Assembly (NCBI GenBank): GCA_951640165.1
Contig: OX621248.1
Span: 1,178,001 to 1,242,000, forward strand
Length of the DNA: 64,000 nt
Direction of reading: 5' to 3'
Source of the DNA: Pseudoips prasinana
Lineage: Eukaryota; Arthropoda; Insecta; Lepidoptera; Nolidae
Below are positions 41,833 through 52,164 of the stretch, one piece after another. Below the pieces are notes generated by a model that saw only the letters and a list, made by a program, of their open reading frames with translations, searched no databases and was not told the origin of the DNA. Position 1 is the first letter of the stretch. Every line of letters begins with the position of its first letter. The translations under genes were made by a program, and so were the position numbers.

Positions 41833-42088
41833 ATAAGCCGATTGGCATGGTTGGTTGATAAGTACTTGCCTTTCACGCAGGTGGTAGATTCGATTCCCAC
41901 TCATGACAGATATTTGTGTGCAAGATCATGTCTGTCTGTCATTATCTGGTAGTCTGGGTGTAATGATCTATATAAGTATGTATTTACAAAAGTAAAGTAG
42001 TATATGTAGCTTATCAGATATCTGGTTTCCATAGTACAAGCATTACTTACTTTGGGATCAGATGGCCATGTCTGAATAATGTCCCAGG
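41833..42088 (+). mobile_element. SINE B copy, full length
   Basis: GCCGATTGGCATGGTTGGTT, a B-box variant AGATTCGATTCCCACTC, TTTGTGTGCAAGATCATG, TTTCCATAGTACAAGC, ending AATAATGTCCCAGGATAG. It runs directly into the tail of the minus-strand D element. Confidence 0.82.
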
Positions 42089-42089
42089 A

Positions 42090-42520
42090 TAGATAGATAG
42101 ATACACTTTATTACACAACATATAAAAAAGTTTACAGGAAAAATCTTAATATTTAAAGAATGTACAATTATATTAATAAAACTTGAGAGGTGTCAAGGGA
42201 CACCCGGATGGAACGAAGTTATTTCTTATTATTTATTATGTACAAAAACCTGTATACAATCAACAAAAATAATCGTCGCGACACCACACTGTTCAATTCG
42301 AAATAGAAATGAAAATATCTGTCTTGCTTTTTATAAAAGAGAGAGAGAGACAGACAGAGAAACATGCGCACGCCGCACAGCTGCAAAAAGTGTCGTGACA
42401 ACTTTTCGTAAGATTTTTTTCCGTCTAGCCCCCTTTCACAACGCGCGATAAGGAACTTCGTTCCAATAACAATTATATTATTATAATAGCGATTTCTTCC
42501 AGACAACCGAAGGATGGACT
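42090..42520 (-). mobile_element. D-family retroelement end, split by a helentron-like element
   Basis: The minus-strand 3' tail is at the left (GATAGATAGATACACTTTAT). The unit resumes at about 42470 and reaches GCGATTTCTTCCAGACAACC at 42490-42510, the inverse of the D hallmark. Confidence 0.65.
42181..42468 (-). mobile_element. helentron-like element, copy 2
   Basis: Closest match to the consensus of the three: ACTTGAGAGGTGTCAAGGGA to AACTTCGTTCCAATA. GAGAGA/CAGACAGA microsatellite in the middle; hairpin at 42189-42204. Unlike the copy in SINE C, it is bracketed by 12 bp ACAATTATATTA (42164-42175 and 42469-42480). Confidence 0.7.
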
Positions 42521-42524
42521 GGTG

Positions 42525-43045
42525 AAAATTGGAAATGACAGGCAGCTGGTAGTGTACCATCGTCAGATCTACAGAGTGTAGTGTTTTAACCTAGTAATAT
42601 ATATATACCTACTACATAGATGAATGTACTTACATACATTCATATTCATACACAAACAAGTATATTATTATTTAATGAGATTTATTTACCGAAACTACAT
42701 ACGTTTGTATTACAGAAATATTTTTACACTCTATTCTAAACTACCCTTTCTCTCGTTGAATAGAAACAGCTGTAAAATTTGTGTTTGATATATTATGTAT
42801 ACGCTAGCTGGTACCAGTCGAGACAATAAACACGGTAAGTAACGTATAAATCCCACTTTTATTCCTTTATGCGTGGGAATTGTATACTAGCTTAGGGATA
42901 AGCAGTAAAAGGATTAGACTGTCACAAAAGAACGAAAAATACTTGGGAAAAATACATTTGTTTTTTGCTTTTCTTACTTGCCTTTTCCCCATTTCTCTTG
43001 GGATCAGCCCAGTTTAATTTTCTGCGGCTAGCTACCAGAATTACC
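42525..43045. other. no recognised feature
   Basis: AT-rich spacer; a short ATATATAT run near 42596. Confidence 0.3.
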
Positions 43046-43049
43046 AGTA

Positions 43050-43230
43050 ACGAATATGAACAAACTGCTCACCACATCCTGTGGGAGTGTGATCTCTGGC
43101 AAAATCAGTGATATAATGTTAAACAGCTTGCAACCAATATCTGGAGTAGTTTATTATACGGATCTTGTAGCAACAAGGAACAAATTCCGTGCGTTTAAGC
43201 GCCTTTGCCATACCTACTATTGGAATGAAA
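43050..43230 (+). pseudogene. C-terminal scrap of a LINE ORF2 (RNase H-bearing type)
   Basis: Plus strand with frameshifts: TSNEYEQTAHHILWECDLW, then in another frame DLVATRNKFRAFKRLCHTYY and WNE. The ETA-H-L--C and the later ..FK.LC..YY pattern are typical of the tail that follows RNase H in R1/I/LOA-like LINEs. It is a different element from the one at 872-6427. No upstream domain is left. Confidence 0.62.
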
Positions 43231-43390
43231 TATAACAGCTCACTTAGGACCCTTAAATTGATCCTCGGTGCTTTTGCAGCTGGCTTCTCTAGTTGCAAAT
43301 CTCTCATTTTATGAGGCTATAGCCTCTTTACATCATTCTGTCTCCCGCTTTGCTCTGGAGGGAAGTGGAACTATTCATTTTCTAACTCCT
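43231..43390. other. probable 3' UTR of the preceding LINE scrap
   Basis: GCTGGCTTCTCTAGTTGC, GAGGCTATAGCCTCTTTAC (a partial palindrome) and a T run. Confidence 0.35.
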
Positions 43391-43394
43391 TTTT

Positions 43395-43565
43395 TTTTCT
43401 GATTAAATTCGTTGCGGGATCCAAGACAGTTAAAGCGATTCCCCGGGACATGCCTGAGCTTCACCGCTCAGTGTCATTTTATTGTGTGCCACTGTTGATC
43501 CTGGCTTACAGGAGTTGCAGTGGAGGGTAAGAGGGAGGGACTAGTCCCGATACCAGAATTATTCG
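43395..43565 (+). repeat. P-family repeat, plus-strand copy
   Basis: AAATTCGTTGCGGGATCCAAG, GATTCCCCGGGACATGCCTG, CCTGGCTTACAGGAGTTGC, GGGACTAGTCCCGA. Found in inverse at 63505-63690 next to a LINE RT. Untranslated or ORF1-type sequence of a LINE is possible. Confidence 0.7.
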
Positions 43566-43619
43566 AGTGAATGCAATTTGACCGCGACCTCGAACCAGTA
43601 ACTAATAAGGCTAGACCAG

Positions 43620-44340
43620 GTGTGAGAATTTATTATTTAAGTCATTACCTTGAGTATATTACGCCGGAGCGTCTCAACTCCACCGTGTTGAAATTGGTAG
43701 TAAAGATACCCGCTGAGTTTGTTTTGCTAGGTCTTCTCAGTTGAGGCGCATTGGATCCGGTGGTAGCATTAAAGCGCGACCGTCGTTATTAACACAAGGT
43801 CCGTCATAATAATAATACCTTAATATAGACAGAACCATTGAGAATATGTAGTAAAAATATTAGATTTAAACTAGATAATTAAACATAATCTCTTGACAAT
43901 AACTTGATACGAGCTAGCTAAATATCAATGCTATAATAAAATAAATTTTATAAATGTTTTCATACAATGTGTACCTAAATATCTATGTTACTAGAAATAA
44001 TAATGTATACAACTAGCCTATTGGTAGTGCTCCTGCCTACGAAGCTGGTGGTCCTGGGTTTAAATCCCGGTAAGTGCAAATATTTGTATGATGAGCACGA
44101 ATATATGTTTCTGAGTCATGGATGTTTTCTATGTATATGAGTATTTATCTATCTATGTAAGTATGTATATCGTCGCCTGGTACCCATAGTACAAGCTTTG
44201 CTTAGTTTGGGGCTACGATGATCTGTGTGACATTGTCCCGAGATATTATTATCATTATTATAACTATATTACTACAAACATGTTCTGAATATTTACAAGC
44301 GCTTTTTTAAAGTCTACGTGAATAAAAACCTTTTTTATTT
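43620..44340 (+). mobile_element. N-family retroelement 3' end, long copy, split by SINE A
   Basis: The longest N copy: GCCGGAGCGTCTCAACTCCAC and GCGCATTGGATCCGGTGGTAG lead into TTAACACAAGGTCCGTCATA (43788). It is interrupted at 44018 by a SINE and resumes at 44270 to AATAAAAACCTTTTTTATTT. Layout resembles a LINE 3' UTR with polyadenylation signal. Confidence 0.75.
44019..44269 (+). mobile_element. SINE A inserted in repeat N
   Basis: From GCCTATTGGTAGTGCTCCTG (A box lacking one base) and GGGTTTAAATCCCGG (B box, altered) to ATTATTATCATTATTA. AACTA occurs at both edges, a short target duplication. Confidence 0.86.
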
Positions 44341-44404
44341 TATTTTAATGCATATCTTTTGGGCTTAGGAACCTAGGTATTTGTTTTTGGAGTTACTCCA
44401 GAAC

Positions 44405-44665
44405 ATTAAACCATAGCATTTACGCACGCTTGACTTGGGGAGAAAGCTGATGAATGCGTGACGAGAGCGTTACGAAAAGTGTTATCGGGTGAGGCAAACA
44501 GAAGTTGAGAGGGAGATACAAATCAGTGAAGATAGAAAGAGAGAATTGCGTTTCGTATATTACTGCAGGGGCATGAGAGAAAGGTGCGAGCACTCATTTT
44601 CTTTCTGTCTTTCTCTAATAACTAGTTATGTTTCGCATATCTAAGTTTTACTCCAATTGTGTGGC
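44405..44665 (+). repeat. S-family repeat, long copy
   Basis: TTACGCACGCTTGACTTGGG, GAATGCGTGACGAGAGCGTT, AAAAGTGTTATCGGGTGAGG, ending near GTGTGGCTAACGCA. Shorter copies at 52795 and 58547. No frame. Confidence 0.6.
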
Positions 44666-44785
44666 TAACGCACTGTCGTTTTTTTCAATTAATATGCGTA
44701 TAAAATTACAATAAAGTAATTTGCTTGCCTAAATTAGGTGTACCTTTCAAATACCCATCGGTATCGTGCGAAGCAAAATCAAATA

Positions 44786-44909
44786 ATTATTTTTGTGGTA
44801 ATTGATTTAACTAATTACTTTTGAGTTAATTTGTAAACATGTAACCGCCCTGTTACTAGTTTGTAAGTTCAAAAGTAATGAGTTTTTAAATCAATTACCC
44901 AAAAATAAT
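44786..44909. repeat. imperfect palindrome, arms about 55 bp
   Basis: ATTATTTTTGTGGTAATTGA at the left pairs with TCAATTACCCAAAAATAAT at the right, and the arms continue inward with small gaps (ACTAATTACTTTTGAGTTAA against AAGTTCAAAAGTAATGAGTT). A decayed small TIR element or foldback is possible. Confidence 0.65.
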
Positions 44910-45163
44910 GATCTGTTAAGGGACTAATATGACCTATTCAAAGTAAGTAATAATATGTAATTTAATTATTCTGAAAATCCTGTCGCAGAATAAATTTGAA
45001 TAAAAAAATAAGTAATAACATGTACAGAATCGTAACACTTGTTTTTGTAAGTTAATCGATACGACTGTTACTGTTAAAAAAATCTGCGCTAAAAGCAACC
45101 TTTCACCTAAAAAATTAAACATGGACACCGAAATATTCACATAAAAATTCCAACAAAAAAATA

Positions 45164-46451
45164 TTAGGTCTTTACCTATGAAATTGCCGTTCTGCAGTAC
45201 TGGCCATTTCAAATCAAAATAATTTTTGTTTGGCTAAGAATTCTAATTTCAAATTAATTTTATTTTAAAAACATGGATTCTTTTTTCCAAAAGTAGTCAT
45301 TTCTTTATTGATTAGTGTTACATTTTCATCGCATTTCAATCTTTTTCGTCATCATGGATACGTTAAAAATTCGAGTAATTATGGAATATGAGTACCGTCG
45401 TGGCAGCAACGCGGCACAAGCGGCACGCAACATCAACGACGTTTACGGAGCTAACACTACAAACCAACGCACCACCTGTTATTGGTTTGCTCGCTTCCGT
45501 TCTGGAAATTTCGACCTGAAAAATGAACCTCGCGGTCGTCCGAAGACTTTGGTCGACAATGACGAATTAAAGGCGGTTGTGGAAGCTGATGATACACAAT
45601 CTACGGCTGAATTAGCAGCAGCTTTCGACGTTAGCGTCAAAACAATATTGGTCCATTTGCGTCAAATTGGCAAGGTAAAAAAGCTTGACAAATGGGTGCC
45701 CCACGAACTCAATGATCGCCAGCGCGAAGTACGCGTCGAGACGTGCCTTGCACTGCTCAACAGACACACAAATGAAGGAATTTTGAACCGCATTGTTACC
45801 TGCGATGAAAAATGGATTCTGTTTGATAACCGCAAGCGCTCAGCAAGTTGGTTGGATCCTGGTTCAGCACCTAAACAATGCCCTAAACGAAAACTTACCC
45901 CTAGAAAAGTGATGGTCACTGTTTGGTGGTCTAGCGCCGGTGTGATTCATCACAGCTTCTTACCAAACGGGGTGAGCATTACTGCAGATGTGTACTGTGA
46001 AGAACTGAGCACAATGATGGAGAAGCTGGCGCATCTCCAACCAGCATTGGTCAATCGCTCGTCTCCGCTGCTCCTGCACGACAACGCGCGACCTCATACT
46101 GCACAGCAGACGGTCTCCAAGTTGCAAGAACTGGGGTTGGAAGCTCTCCGTCATCCGCCCTACTCACCAGACCTTGCGCCTACAGACTACTACTTTTTCC
46201 AGAATTTGGATAACTTCTTGGCGGGAAAAAAATTCAATACCCGAGAGGCAGTACAAAATGCCTTTGAAGAATTTGTTGCCTCCCGTCCAGCTGATTTCTT
46301 TAAGAAGGGCATCAATAAACTGCCACTGCGATGGCAAAGATGCATTGATTGCATGGGTGATTACTTCGATTAATACAAATAAAAAAATTCATGAAAAAAA
46401 TTCGTTTAAATTTTTTCATACAAAACGGCAATTTCATAGGTAAAGACCTAT
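45164..46451 (+). mobile_element. mariner transposon, copy 2, complete
   Basis: 1288 bp; inverted repeats at 45164-45191 and 46424-46451; TA duplications at 45162-45163 and 46452-46453. Same orientation as copy 1, 34,292 bp away. The flanks differ from copy 1 outside the TA, so the two are independent insertions and not a segmental duplication. Confidence 0.95.
45354..46373 (+). CDS. mariner transposase, intact, second copy
   Basis: 339 aa from the ATG at 45354 (frame open from 45315). The predicted protein is identical to that at 11062-12081, including the three catalytic Asp residues in CDEKW, HDNARPH and the D after YSPDLAP, and the WVPHEL linker. No stop or shift. Non-coding parts inside the element also read identical, so recent transposition from a common source is the simplest account. 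Confidence 0.95.
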   Translation: MDTLKIRVIMEYEYRRGSNAAQAARNINDVYGANTTNQRTTCYWFARFRSGNFDLKNEPRGRPKTLVDNDELKAVVEADDTQSTAELAAAFDVSVKTILVHLRQIGKVKKLDKWVPHELNDRQREVRVETCLALLNRHTNEGILNRIVTCDEKWILFDNRKRSASWLDPGSAPKQCPKRKLTPRKVMVTVWWSSAGVIHHSFLPNGVSITADVYCEELSTMMEKLAHLQPALVNRSSPLLLHDNARPHTAQQTVSKLQELGLEALRHPPYSPDLAPTDYYFFQNLDNFLAGKKFNTREAVQNAFEEFVASRPADFFKKGINKLPLRWQRCIDCMGDYFD

Positions 46452-46453
46452 TA

Positions 46454-46714
46454 TGAAGTGAAATTTTGATACAGTACGGAACCTTTGTTCGGTTGGAAAT
46501 TCGGACTTTTTTTCTTTATTGTAAATGTTTCAGCGCTCCCATGAATCCTTTGCGCGAGTGTAGTGTTACTGCCTTTGTGGAGCACAGAATAAAAAAATAT
46601 GTAGAAACTCTGATAGGTTCTATTTATAAAATGAGCCTCTATATTTCTGATAGCCTTATTACTTCAAAATAAAATGTTGAATACAAATACTGGGAAATAA
46701 ATTAGGGAGTACAC
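46454..46714. other. no recognised feature
   Basis: A 68-codon frame (46466-46672) has no domain. Spacer between mariner and repeat E. Confidence 0.3.
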
Positions 46715-46950
46715 CATCATAATCATCATGTCCGCCAAAGTATGTCCACTGGTGGATAACAGCATCCCCAAAGAATGGGACGACATGCCATAATCGCCAC
46801 GCTTGGCAGACGGGTTGGCGATCGCAGTTTGATGGTCATAGTTCATAGAAAAACCCGTGCCCGTTCTCTGGTATGCATTCCCTCGGTTGATTACTACACC
46901 CCCACGGAATGAGATGGGGTGATGATATTCTATACCTCACTATACAGCAA
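46715..46950 (-). mobile_element. E-family repeat with an RTE-like 3' end
   Basis: ATCATAATCATCATGTCCGCC, GTATGTCCACTGGTGGATAA, CATGCCATAATCGCCACGC, CCGTTCTCTGGTATGCATTCC and ATGAGATGGGGTGATGATATT. Matches 31120-31355 without the C run. Confidence 0.72.
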
Positions 46951-47319
46951 TCACACAGCATCTTCACAGTAACTTCAAATAATAGACATCAGAGAAGACT
47001 GCAACAAAATATTTTTTTCTATATTTTATTTTTAAGTAGAAACACCTGGTATTGTAATTTTAGAATCATATCCTTTATATGATTTAATCTTATAAAAAGT
47101 CGCCGAACAACTTGCACAATTCTGACACTAGGGTAGCCACTGGCCATGTATATATATATATATATATATAGTATAATTGATGGTTTCTTAAGTAAAGTAT
47201 CTATTCTCTTCTTATTTGCTTATTTAATTTTGTCTTTTTCATATTTTAACGGTAAATTTACTAAAAATAATTTTATTTATGGATATACCATAATTTTGGT
47301 ATATCTCTTGTTGCACACC

Positions 47320-47320
<1 letters not shown>
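46951..47320. other. G-family scrap and AT microsatellite
   Basis: 47115-47145 (TTCTGACACTAGGGTAGCCA) is the inverse of a G-family start. It is followed by a 24-bp AT repeat (47147-47170). The rest is AT-rich. Confidence 0.5.
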
Positions 47321-47598
<278 letters not shown>

Positions 47599-47799
47599 GG
47601 GGGAATCGGGAGATTAGGTATGTAAACGTGCCTACCGAGCTATGGTATATCTATTTTTTATTCTGTGAAACTGTTATGCTTTATTTATTCGTAAAGGGAT
47701 TGCACGTGGATCGCTTCAAGCGCCTTATTTGCCTCGTTGAGGAATTTGGAGTGTTTAAAAAGAATGATGGGTAAATTCAGGGTGTTATAATGAAGTATC

Positions 47800-48058
47800 A
47801 TGATCAAATAGAGTGGAATGGCGCAAACGTGTAATGGAGGGTCGTAAGATCTATTATGAAACCTGGTTCGGAGTACTTGCTGATAAGAAATAGAAGCGAC
47901 ATGAAAGCGGCTCGGCACCAACCACCGCAAACTTCTCTTGTCAGGTCTGCGGCAGGCTATGTCGCTCTCGCATCGGTTTGTTTAGCCACCAAAAGAAATG
48001 TCTCTCAGACAATGCGCCGTAAATCATCTGTAACTGAGGCCATATATATAATGAAATG
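47800..48058 (+). pseudogene. LINE polymerase C-terminus with a zinc-finger-like tail
   Basis: Plus-strand copy of the 25600-26045 family: WRKRVMEGRKIYYETWFGVL, a stop in LADK-*KRHES, then APTTANFSCQVCGRLCRSRI and a GLFSH-type end with shifts. A C-x2-C...H pattern ends such polymerases in some LINEs. Only about 85 codons are left; upstream (47595-47800) nothing is recognised. Confidence 0.7.
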
Positions 48059-48289
48059 ATCGGTAGTAATTTATGACGTCATCTGCTTGTTACTACAGTG
48101 CTTTTCAAAGGACGGCAAAATAACCTAAAAGTAGGAGATGGTTTCTAATATTGGTGTTCCTTAACGTATAAGCGCTTTTATATTAGAAATAATCTTCTAC
48201 TTTTAGTTTATTTTATTTTTACTAAATCATAATGTTATAACACATTTTTATAAGGTGATCTTACATTAAACATAATTCTTTGTAATAAA

Positions 48290-49178
48290 GAAATGATAAA
48301 GAATGTAAAACAGCCGACAACCAATGTATAACTTAATGGAGCTAGGTTGGACCCTGTTGAATCAACTGTGTTCTTGGGTATCACTATTGACTCAAAGCTA
48401 CAATGGAGCCCACAAATAGAAAAACTGTCCGGCAAATTAAGTTCTGCAGCATATGCAATGAAAACTATTAGACGGCTGACTGATGTTGACACAGCTAGAA
48501 TGGTTTATTTCAGTTATTTTCATAGTGTAATGTCCTATGGAATTCTTCTCTGGGGTAGCTCTGCGGACATTAACAAACATTATCATTAACGGACATAAAC
48601 ATTAAGAGCTATCTATAATCTTGGCTCGAGAGTGTCTCTAAGAGAAAAATTCAAAGAGGTCAACATTCTAACTGTACCATCTCAGTATATATATGAAAAC
48701 TTACTATATGTGCATAAAAATATCGATTCCTTCTGTAAAAGTAGCGATACACATAATGTAAATACTAGATGTAAGAATAATCTCATATTGCATACTACCC
48801 GTCTCCACAAAATAAGTAACTCTTTTATGGGGCAATTTATAAGATTTTATAACAAACTTCCCAATGATATTAGAGAATTGTCTACGAATAAGTTTAAAAG
48901 AATTATTAAAGCCAAATAGTGTAGCAGGGCATATAACAAAATTTCTGATTATTTAAGTGATTAAAGTGCTTGGGATGGAGTTGTTCTGAGTCAACACAAA
49001 TAATTAATCTTAAGTATATTTTATTTTAAAAAAGGATTCCTACTGAGTTTTCTGGCAGTGTTTCTCAGTAGCTGCCACGTCATGCACTGCACGGTAGGGT
49101 ATAAAAAAAATATGACGATTCCACATAAATGTAAAATTTTTACGGAATAAAGTTACTTTGACTTTGACTTTGATTATA
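48290..49178 (+). pseudogene. CR1/Jockey-type LINE 3' part with 3' UTR
   Basis: First frame (48347-48589): PVESTVFLGITIDSKLQWSP, then MKTIRRLTDVDTARMVYFSY and the GILLWGSSADI motif. A shift near 48585 leads to the second frame (48632-48919): MSLREKFKEVNILTVPSQYI, then NSFMGQFIRFYNKLPNDIRE. These are the RT thumb and C-terminal region of a LINE polymerase; fingers and YADD box are missing. The 3' UTR carries AATAAA followed by a CTTTGA repeat (49148-49178), a good 3' end. 5'-truncated and frameshifted. Confidence 0.85.
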
Positions 49179-49189
49179 CAACCTGGTCA

Positions 49190-49520
49190 TGGGGAAGGTT
49201 CTGTCTCCCGGGATACATGATCTCGCCATTTTTTTGTTAAGGCAGGAGGAATGCCTACGCATGCCGCCCGCAAAAAGTGTCTGCGGGTGAGTATGTCGAA
49301 CTCGCACCGACGAAACCTAACCTGCCGTGGTCTTCTTCTGGCGCCTGATAGGAGGAACCCCGGGAACGCGGGTATGCTGCTCCGGTGCTCCTCTTTTGCG
49401 CCGTCTCCCAGATGGTCGGGTCACGCAACCTAGGAGGACTGTGACCTCCCCAGTAGCCGACTCCTGCCAGTCCGGCACAGCGACTGTGCCACAAACAGTT
49501 CACTGTCTTCCAACAGACCA
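49190..49520 (+). repeat. R-family repeat
   Basis: GC-rich, GAACTCGCACCGACGAAACC and CGGGTATGCTGCTCCGGTGC are shared in inverse with 32440-32750. The three short frames are composition artefacts. Class unknown. Confidence 0.6.
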
Positions 49521-49544
49521 GGTTACATTACATTGTGATTGATT

Positions 49545-49612
49545 CATCATCATCATATCAGCCAAAAGATGTCCACTGCTGGACAAAGGCCTCCCCCAAA
49601 GATCTCCACAAT
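49545..49612 (-). mobile_element. RTE-type LINE 3' terminus
   Basis: CATCATCATCATATCAGCC, GATGTCCACTGCTGGACAAAG, GCCTCCCCCAAAGATCTCC. Only about 65 bp of LINE remain. Confidence 0.72.
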
Positions 49613-49644
49613 TGTGATTGATTGGTTGACGATAAACATACTAA

Positions 49645-49934
49645 TCTTTACATATAATAAAATCGTAGGAAAGTCAAAACTGTACATTGATTATTTTTTT
49701 AAATGATACTTGGGGCGTGATCTACAATCGATATCGCAGCCAAAAATATAGTTTTTATTAGAATTTTTATCTGTGTGTCTGTTTGTCTGTATGTATGTCC
49801 GGGCTAAACTCAAAAAGTACTGCATGGGTTTACTTAAATTTTTGCATGAATATTACTAAGAGGTCGGGTCAACATATAGGCTACATATTATCACGCTATC
49901 ACTAAAGGGGGAGGAGCTATGATAATTTAGCTAG
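49645..49934 (+). mobile_element. short Helitron (290 bp)
   Basis: TCTTTACATATAATAAAATC after an A; ends TTTAGCTAG before a T. The interior matches 28136-28456. A deletion removed the GC-rich hairpin region before the CTAG. Confidence 0.78.
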
Positions 49935-50129
49935 TTATTTATATTAACACAATATTTTTACTTCCTGGAGTATATTTTGTAACCTGAGGATCCTTTTACT
50001 TTCACTTACTCACCACACCTTAATGTCGCTATCAATTAGCGTAACTAGAGCTTAATGAACATTTTTATAATTCTAAATCACAATTCTAAATCCACCACCA
50101 CGCCATACGTGCGTATGGCGTATTTTTTT

Positions 50130-50590
50130 ATTTAAGACAGTCGCCTCGCCTCTTCGCGTCCCGGGTTCGATTCCCGCCCAGGGCAATAAATTGGTGAGCC
50201 ATAAAAAGTTGTTCTGAGTCTGGATGTACTTTGTGTCCGTTAATTATTTGTTTGTAAAAACTTGAGAGGTGTCAAGGGACACCCGGATGGAACGAAGTTA
50301 TTTTTTATTATTATGTACAATAAACCTGTATACACTCAACAAAAATAATCGTCGCGACACCACACTGTTCAATGCAAAATAGAAAGTCGAAACGAAAATA
50401 TCTGACTTGCTTTCTATAAGAGAGAGAGAGAGAGAGAAACATGCGCACGCCGCACGGCTTACAATAGCTTACTATAGCAAAAAGTGTCGTACGTCTTAAT
50501 TTTTTCCGTCTAGCGACGCGCGATAAGGAACTTCGTTGCAATACGCCGCGATACAAGAATTAATTTACCTAGTGCGCGTGTTGTCTAACA
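50130..50590 (+). mobile_element. SINE C copy split by a helentron-like element
   Basis: 50130-50257 holds the head (GACAGTCGCCTCGCCTCTTC, CGGGTTCGATTCCCGCC) and body (GTTCTGAGTCTGGATGTAC). After the insert the tail resumes at 50542 (TACGCCGCGATACAAG) and ends in CTAGTGCGCGTGTTG. Confidence 0.84.
50260..50541 (-). mobile_element. helentron-like element, copy 3, inside SINE C
   Basis: 282 bp, ACTTGAGAGGTGTCAAGGGA to GAACTTCGTTGCAA. It has the terminal hairpin and the GAGAGA run (50419-50437). By comparison with intact SINE C the insertion lies in GTAAA-(G)TAC with no visible duplication. Confidence 0.75.
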
Positions 50591-50632
50591 AACAAGAATG
50601 ATGTATGATATGCCCTATCAAATATATTGCCA

Positions 50633-50735
50633 TATCTATGTTACTAGAAATAATAATGTATACAACTTTCTGACTATTTATAAGTGCTTTTTTAAAGTCT
50701 ACGTGAATAAAAACCTTTTTTTATTTTATTTCTTT
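50633..50735 (+). mobile_element. N-family 3' end, short
   Basis: ATCTATGTTACTAGAAATAA, a deletion, then TGCTTTTTTAAAGTCTACGT and AATAAAAACC. 5'-truncated. Confidence 0.72.
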
Positions 50736-51173
50736 ATTTATCAAATATATAATAACAAGAATTAAAGACAGAAGTAAGTTCAGCATATGTGTTCAAATGA
50801 ACAAATTTATATTCACTTCTATCTTCTGCTAACTGTACCGTTACGATTACGAAGTGAGTTAGGAGTTAGGTAGAAAAGTTTGTTTTGTTTGTTAGAAGTT
50901 AAGTTAAACAATATTTTTTTGAATAAAAAATGGAGTATACTAAGAATTCTAATTAAAAACTGCATTGTAAAAACTTGTAAACACAGCTTGTTGCTTGTTA
51001 GCTCACAAGAAAACTAAGCTTATAACAACGCCTCTCAAAGTTCTATCTAATAACGTTAAGCTTCAAGCTAAGCTGTGCTCTAAGTTTAATGCACACAGAA
51101 GTTTGTGATCCTGCTGAATAGAGTTATTCTACTAAAATTAACAAGGAAACCCATTACCTACCAACCAACCCAC
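50736..51173. other. no recognised feature
   Basis: AT-rich; nothing matched. Confidence 0.3.
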
Positions 51174-51219
51174 TACCAAGATTATAATAGACGCTAATGC
51201 GTCTATTATAATCTTGGTA
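51174..51219. repeat. perfect 21-bp hairpin, 4-base loop
   Basis: TACCAAGATTATAATAGACG C (51174-51194), TAAT, and the exact inverse (51199-51219). No second copy in the window. Confidence 0.88.
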
Positions 51220-51424
51220 TGATTACAAAAATATAATAAGTTCGAGTTAGATGATTTTTTTCCTAAAATAGCTATTGCATTCGATTGTACATGTGTGGTA
51301 GTTGCCGTCGTGTGCCGTAAGCCTCAATATCTAACGTACCTTAAATCTCTGCCCTGTACGTGCACCGTACAATTCACCACATAGGAAAGAAGAACAAAAA
51401 GGAAATTAAATAATTATCGAGTTG

Positions 51425-51590
51425 CTCTATGAACACTAATAAGCTAGATACTCTCACCAGTCCATAAGTTAAGCAAATAGGATTGCGGTCAGTCGATAGA
51501 TGGGTAATCAACAAAGTAGTAGTAGTAGTTTAATTTCTGATTGTCTCCGTGCTTCGGAGAGTACGTTAATACGTTAACAGTCCTATGACC
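51425..51590 (-). repeat. G-family repeat, minus strand, left part
   Basis: Inverse of the G end (AGTCCATAAGTTAAGCAAAT, GATAGATGGGTAATCAAC, TGTCTCCGTGCTTCGGAGAG). Breaks off near 51590. The missing piece may be the scrap at 52165-52248. Confidence 0.65.
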
Positions 51591-51644
51591 CCATATGGGT
51601 TCATAACAGATTATACCCATACATCCCTGACCCCATATGGGTTC

Positions 51645-51872
51645 TTAGCTGGTGGTCCTGGGTTCGAATCCCGGTAAGTGCAAATATTTGTGTGATGAGC
51701 ACGAATATTTGTTTCTGAGTCATGGATGTTTTCTATATATTTAAGTATTTATCTATCTATATAAGTATGTATATCGTCGCCTGGTACCCATAGTAGGTAC
51801 AAGCTTTGCTTAGTTTGGGGCTAGAATGATCTGTGTGACATTGTCCCCTAGATATTATTATTATTATTATAG
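51645..51872 (+). mobile_element. SINE A copy, head truncated
   Basis: Begins within the head at AGCTGGTGGTCCTGGGTTCG and continues through the body to ATTATTATTATTATA. The A box is lost. Confidence 0.84.
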
Positions 51873-51907
51873 CACTAAATTTTTTTGTACCTCGTTTTTG
51901 AAGCAGA

Positions 51908-51947
51908 ATAGCTAAAACCATACTCATAAGTATGGTTTTAGCTATTT
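51908..51947. repeat. perfect 18-bp hairpin, 4-base loop
   Basis: AATAGCTAAAACCATACT (51908-51925), CATA, exact inverse (51930-51947). It lies between SINE A and a short plus frame that I do not call. Confidence 0.86.
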
Positions 51948-52164
51948 TGTGGACTTGTGAGGTACGAATCGTTCATACAAAATCCGAAAGAACAATACGG
52001 ATTATGTCAAAGTTAGGTCTACAATTATTGAGGGTTTACGTGAGAAATAAAAACTATTTTTACATGCATACTCGTGTTTATTTCAATAAAATTTCATTTA
52101 AAGCAATACATTTAAAAAGACAACCTTTCTTGCATTGTTTGCATTCTCGATGAAGTTGAATTTA

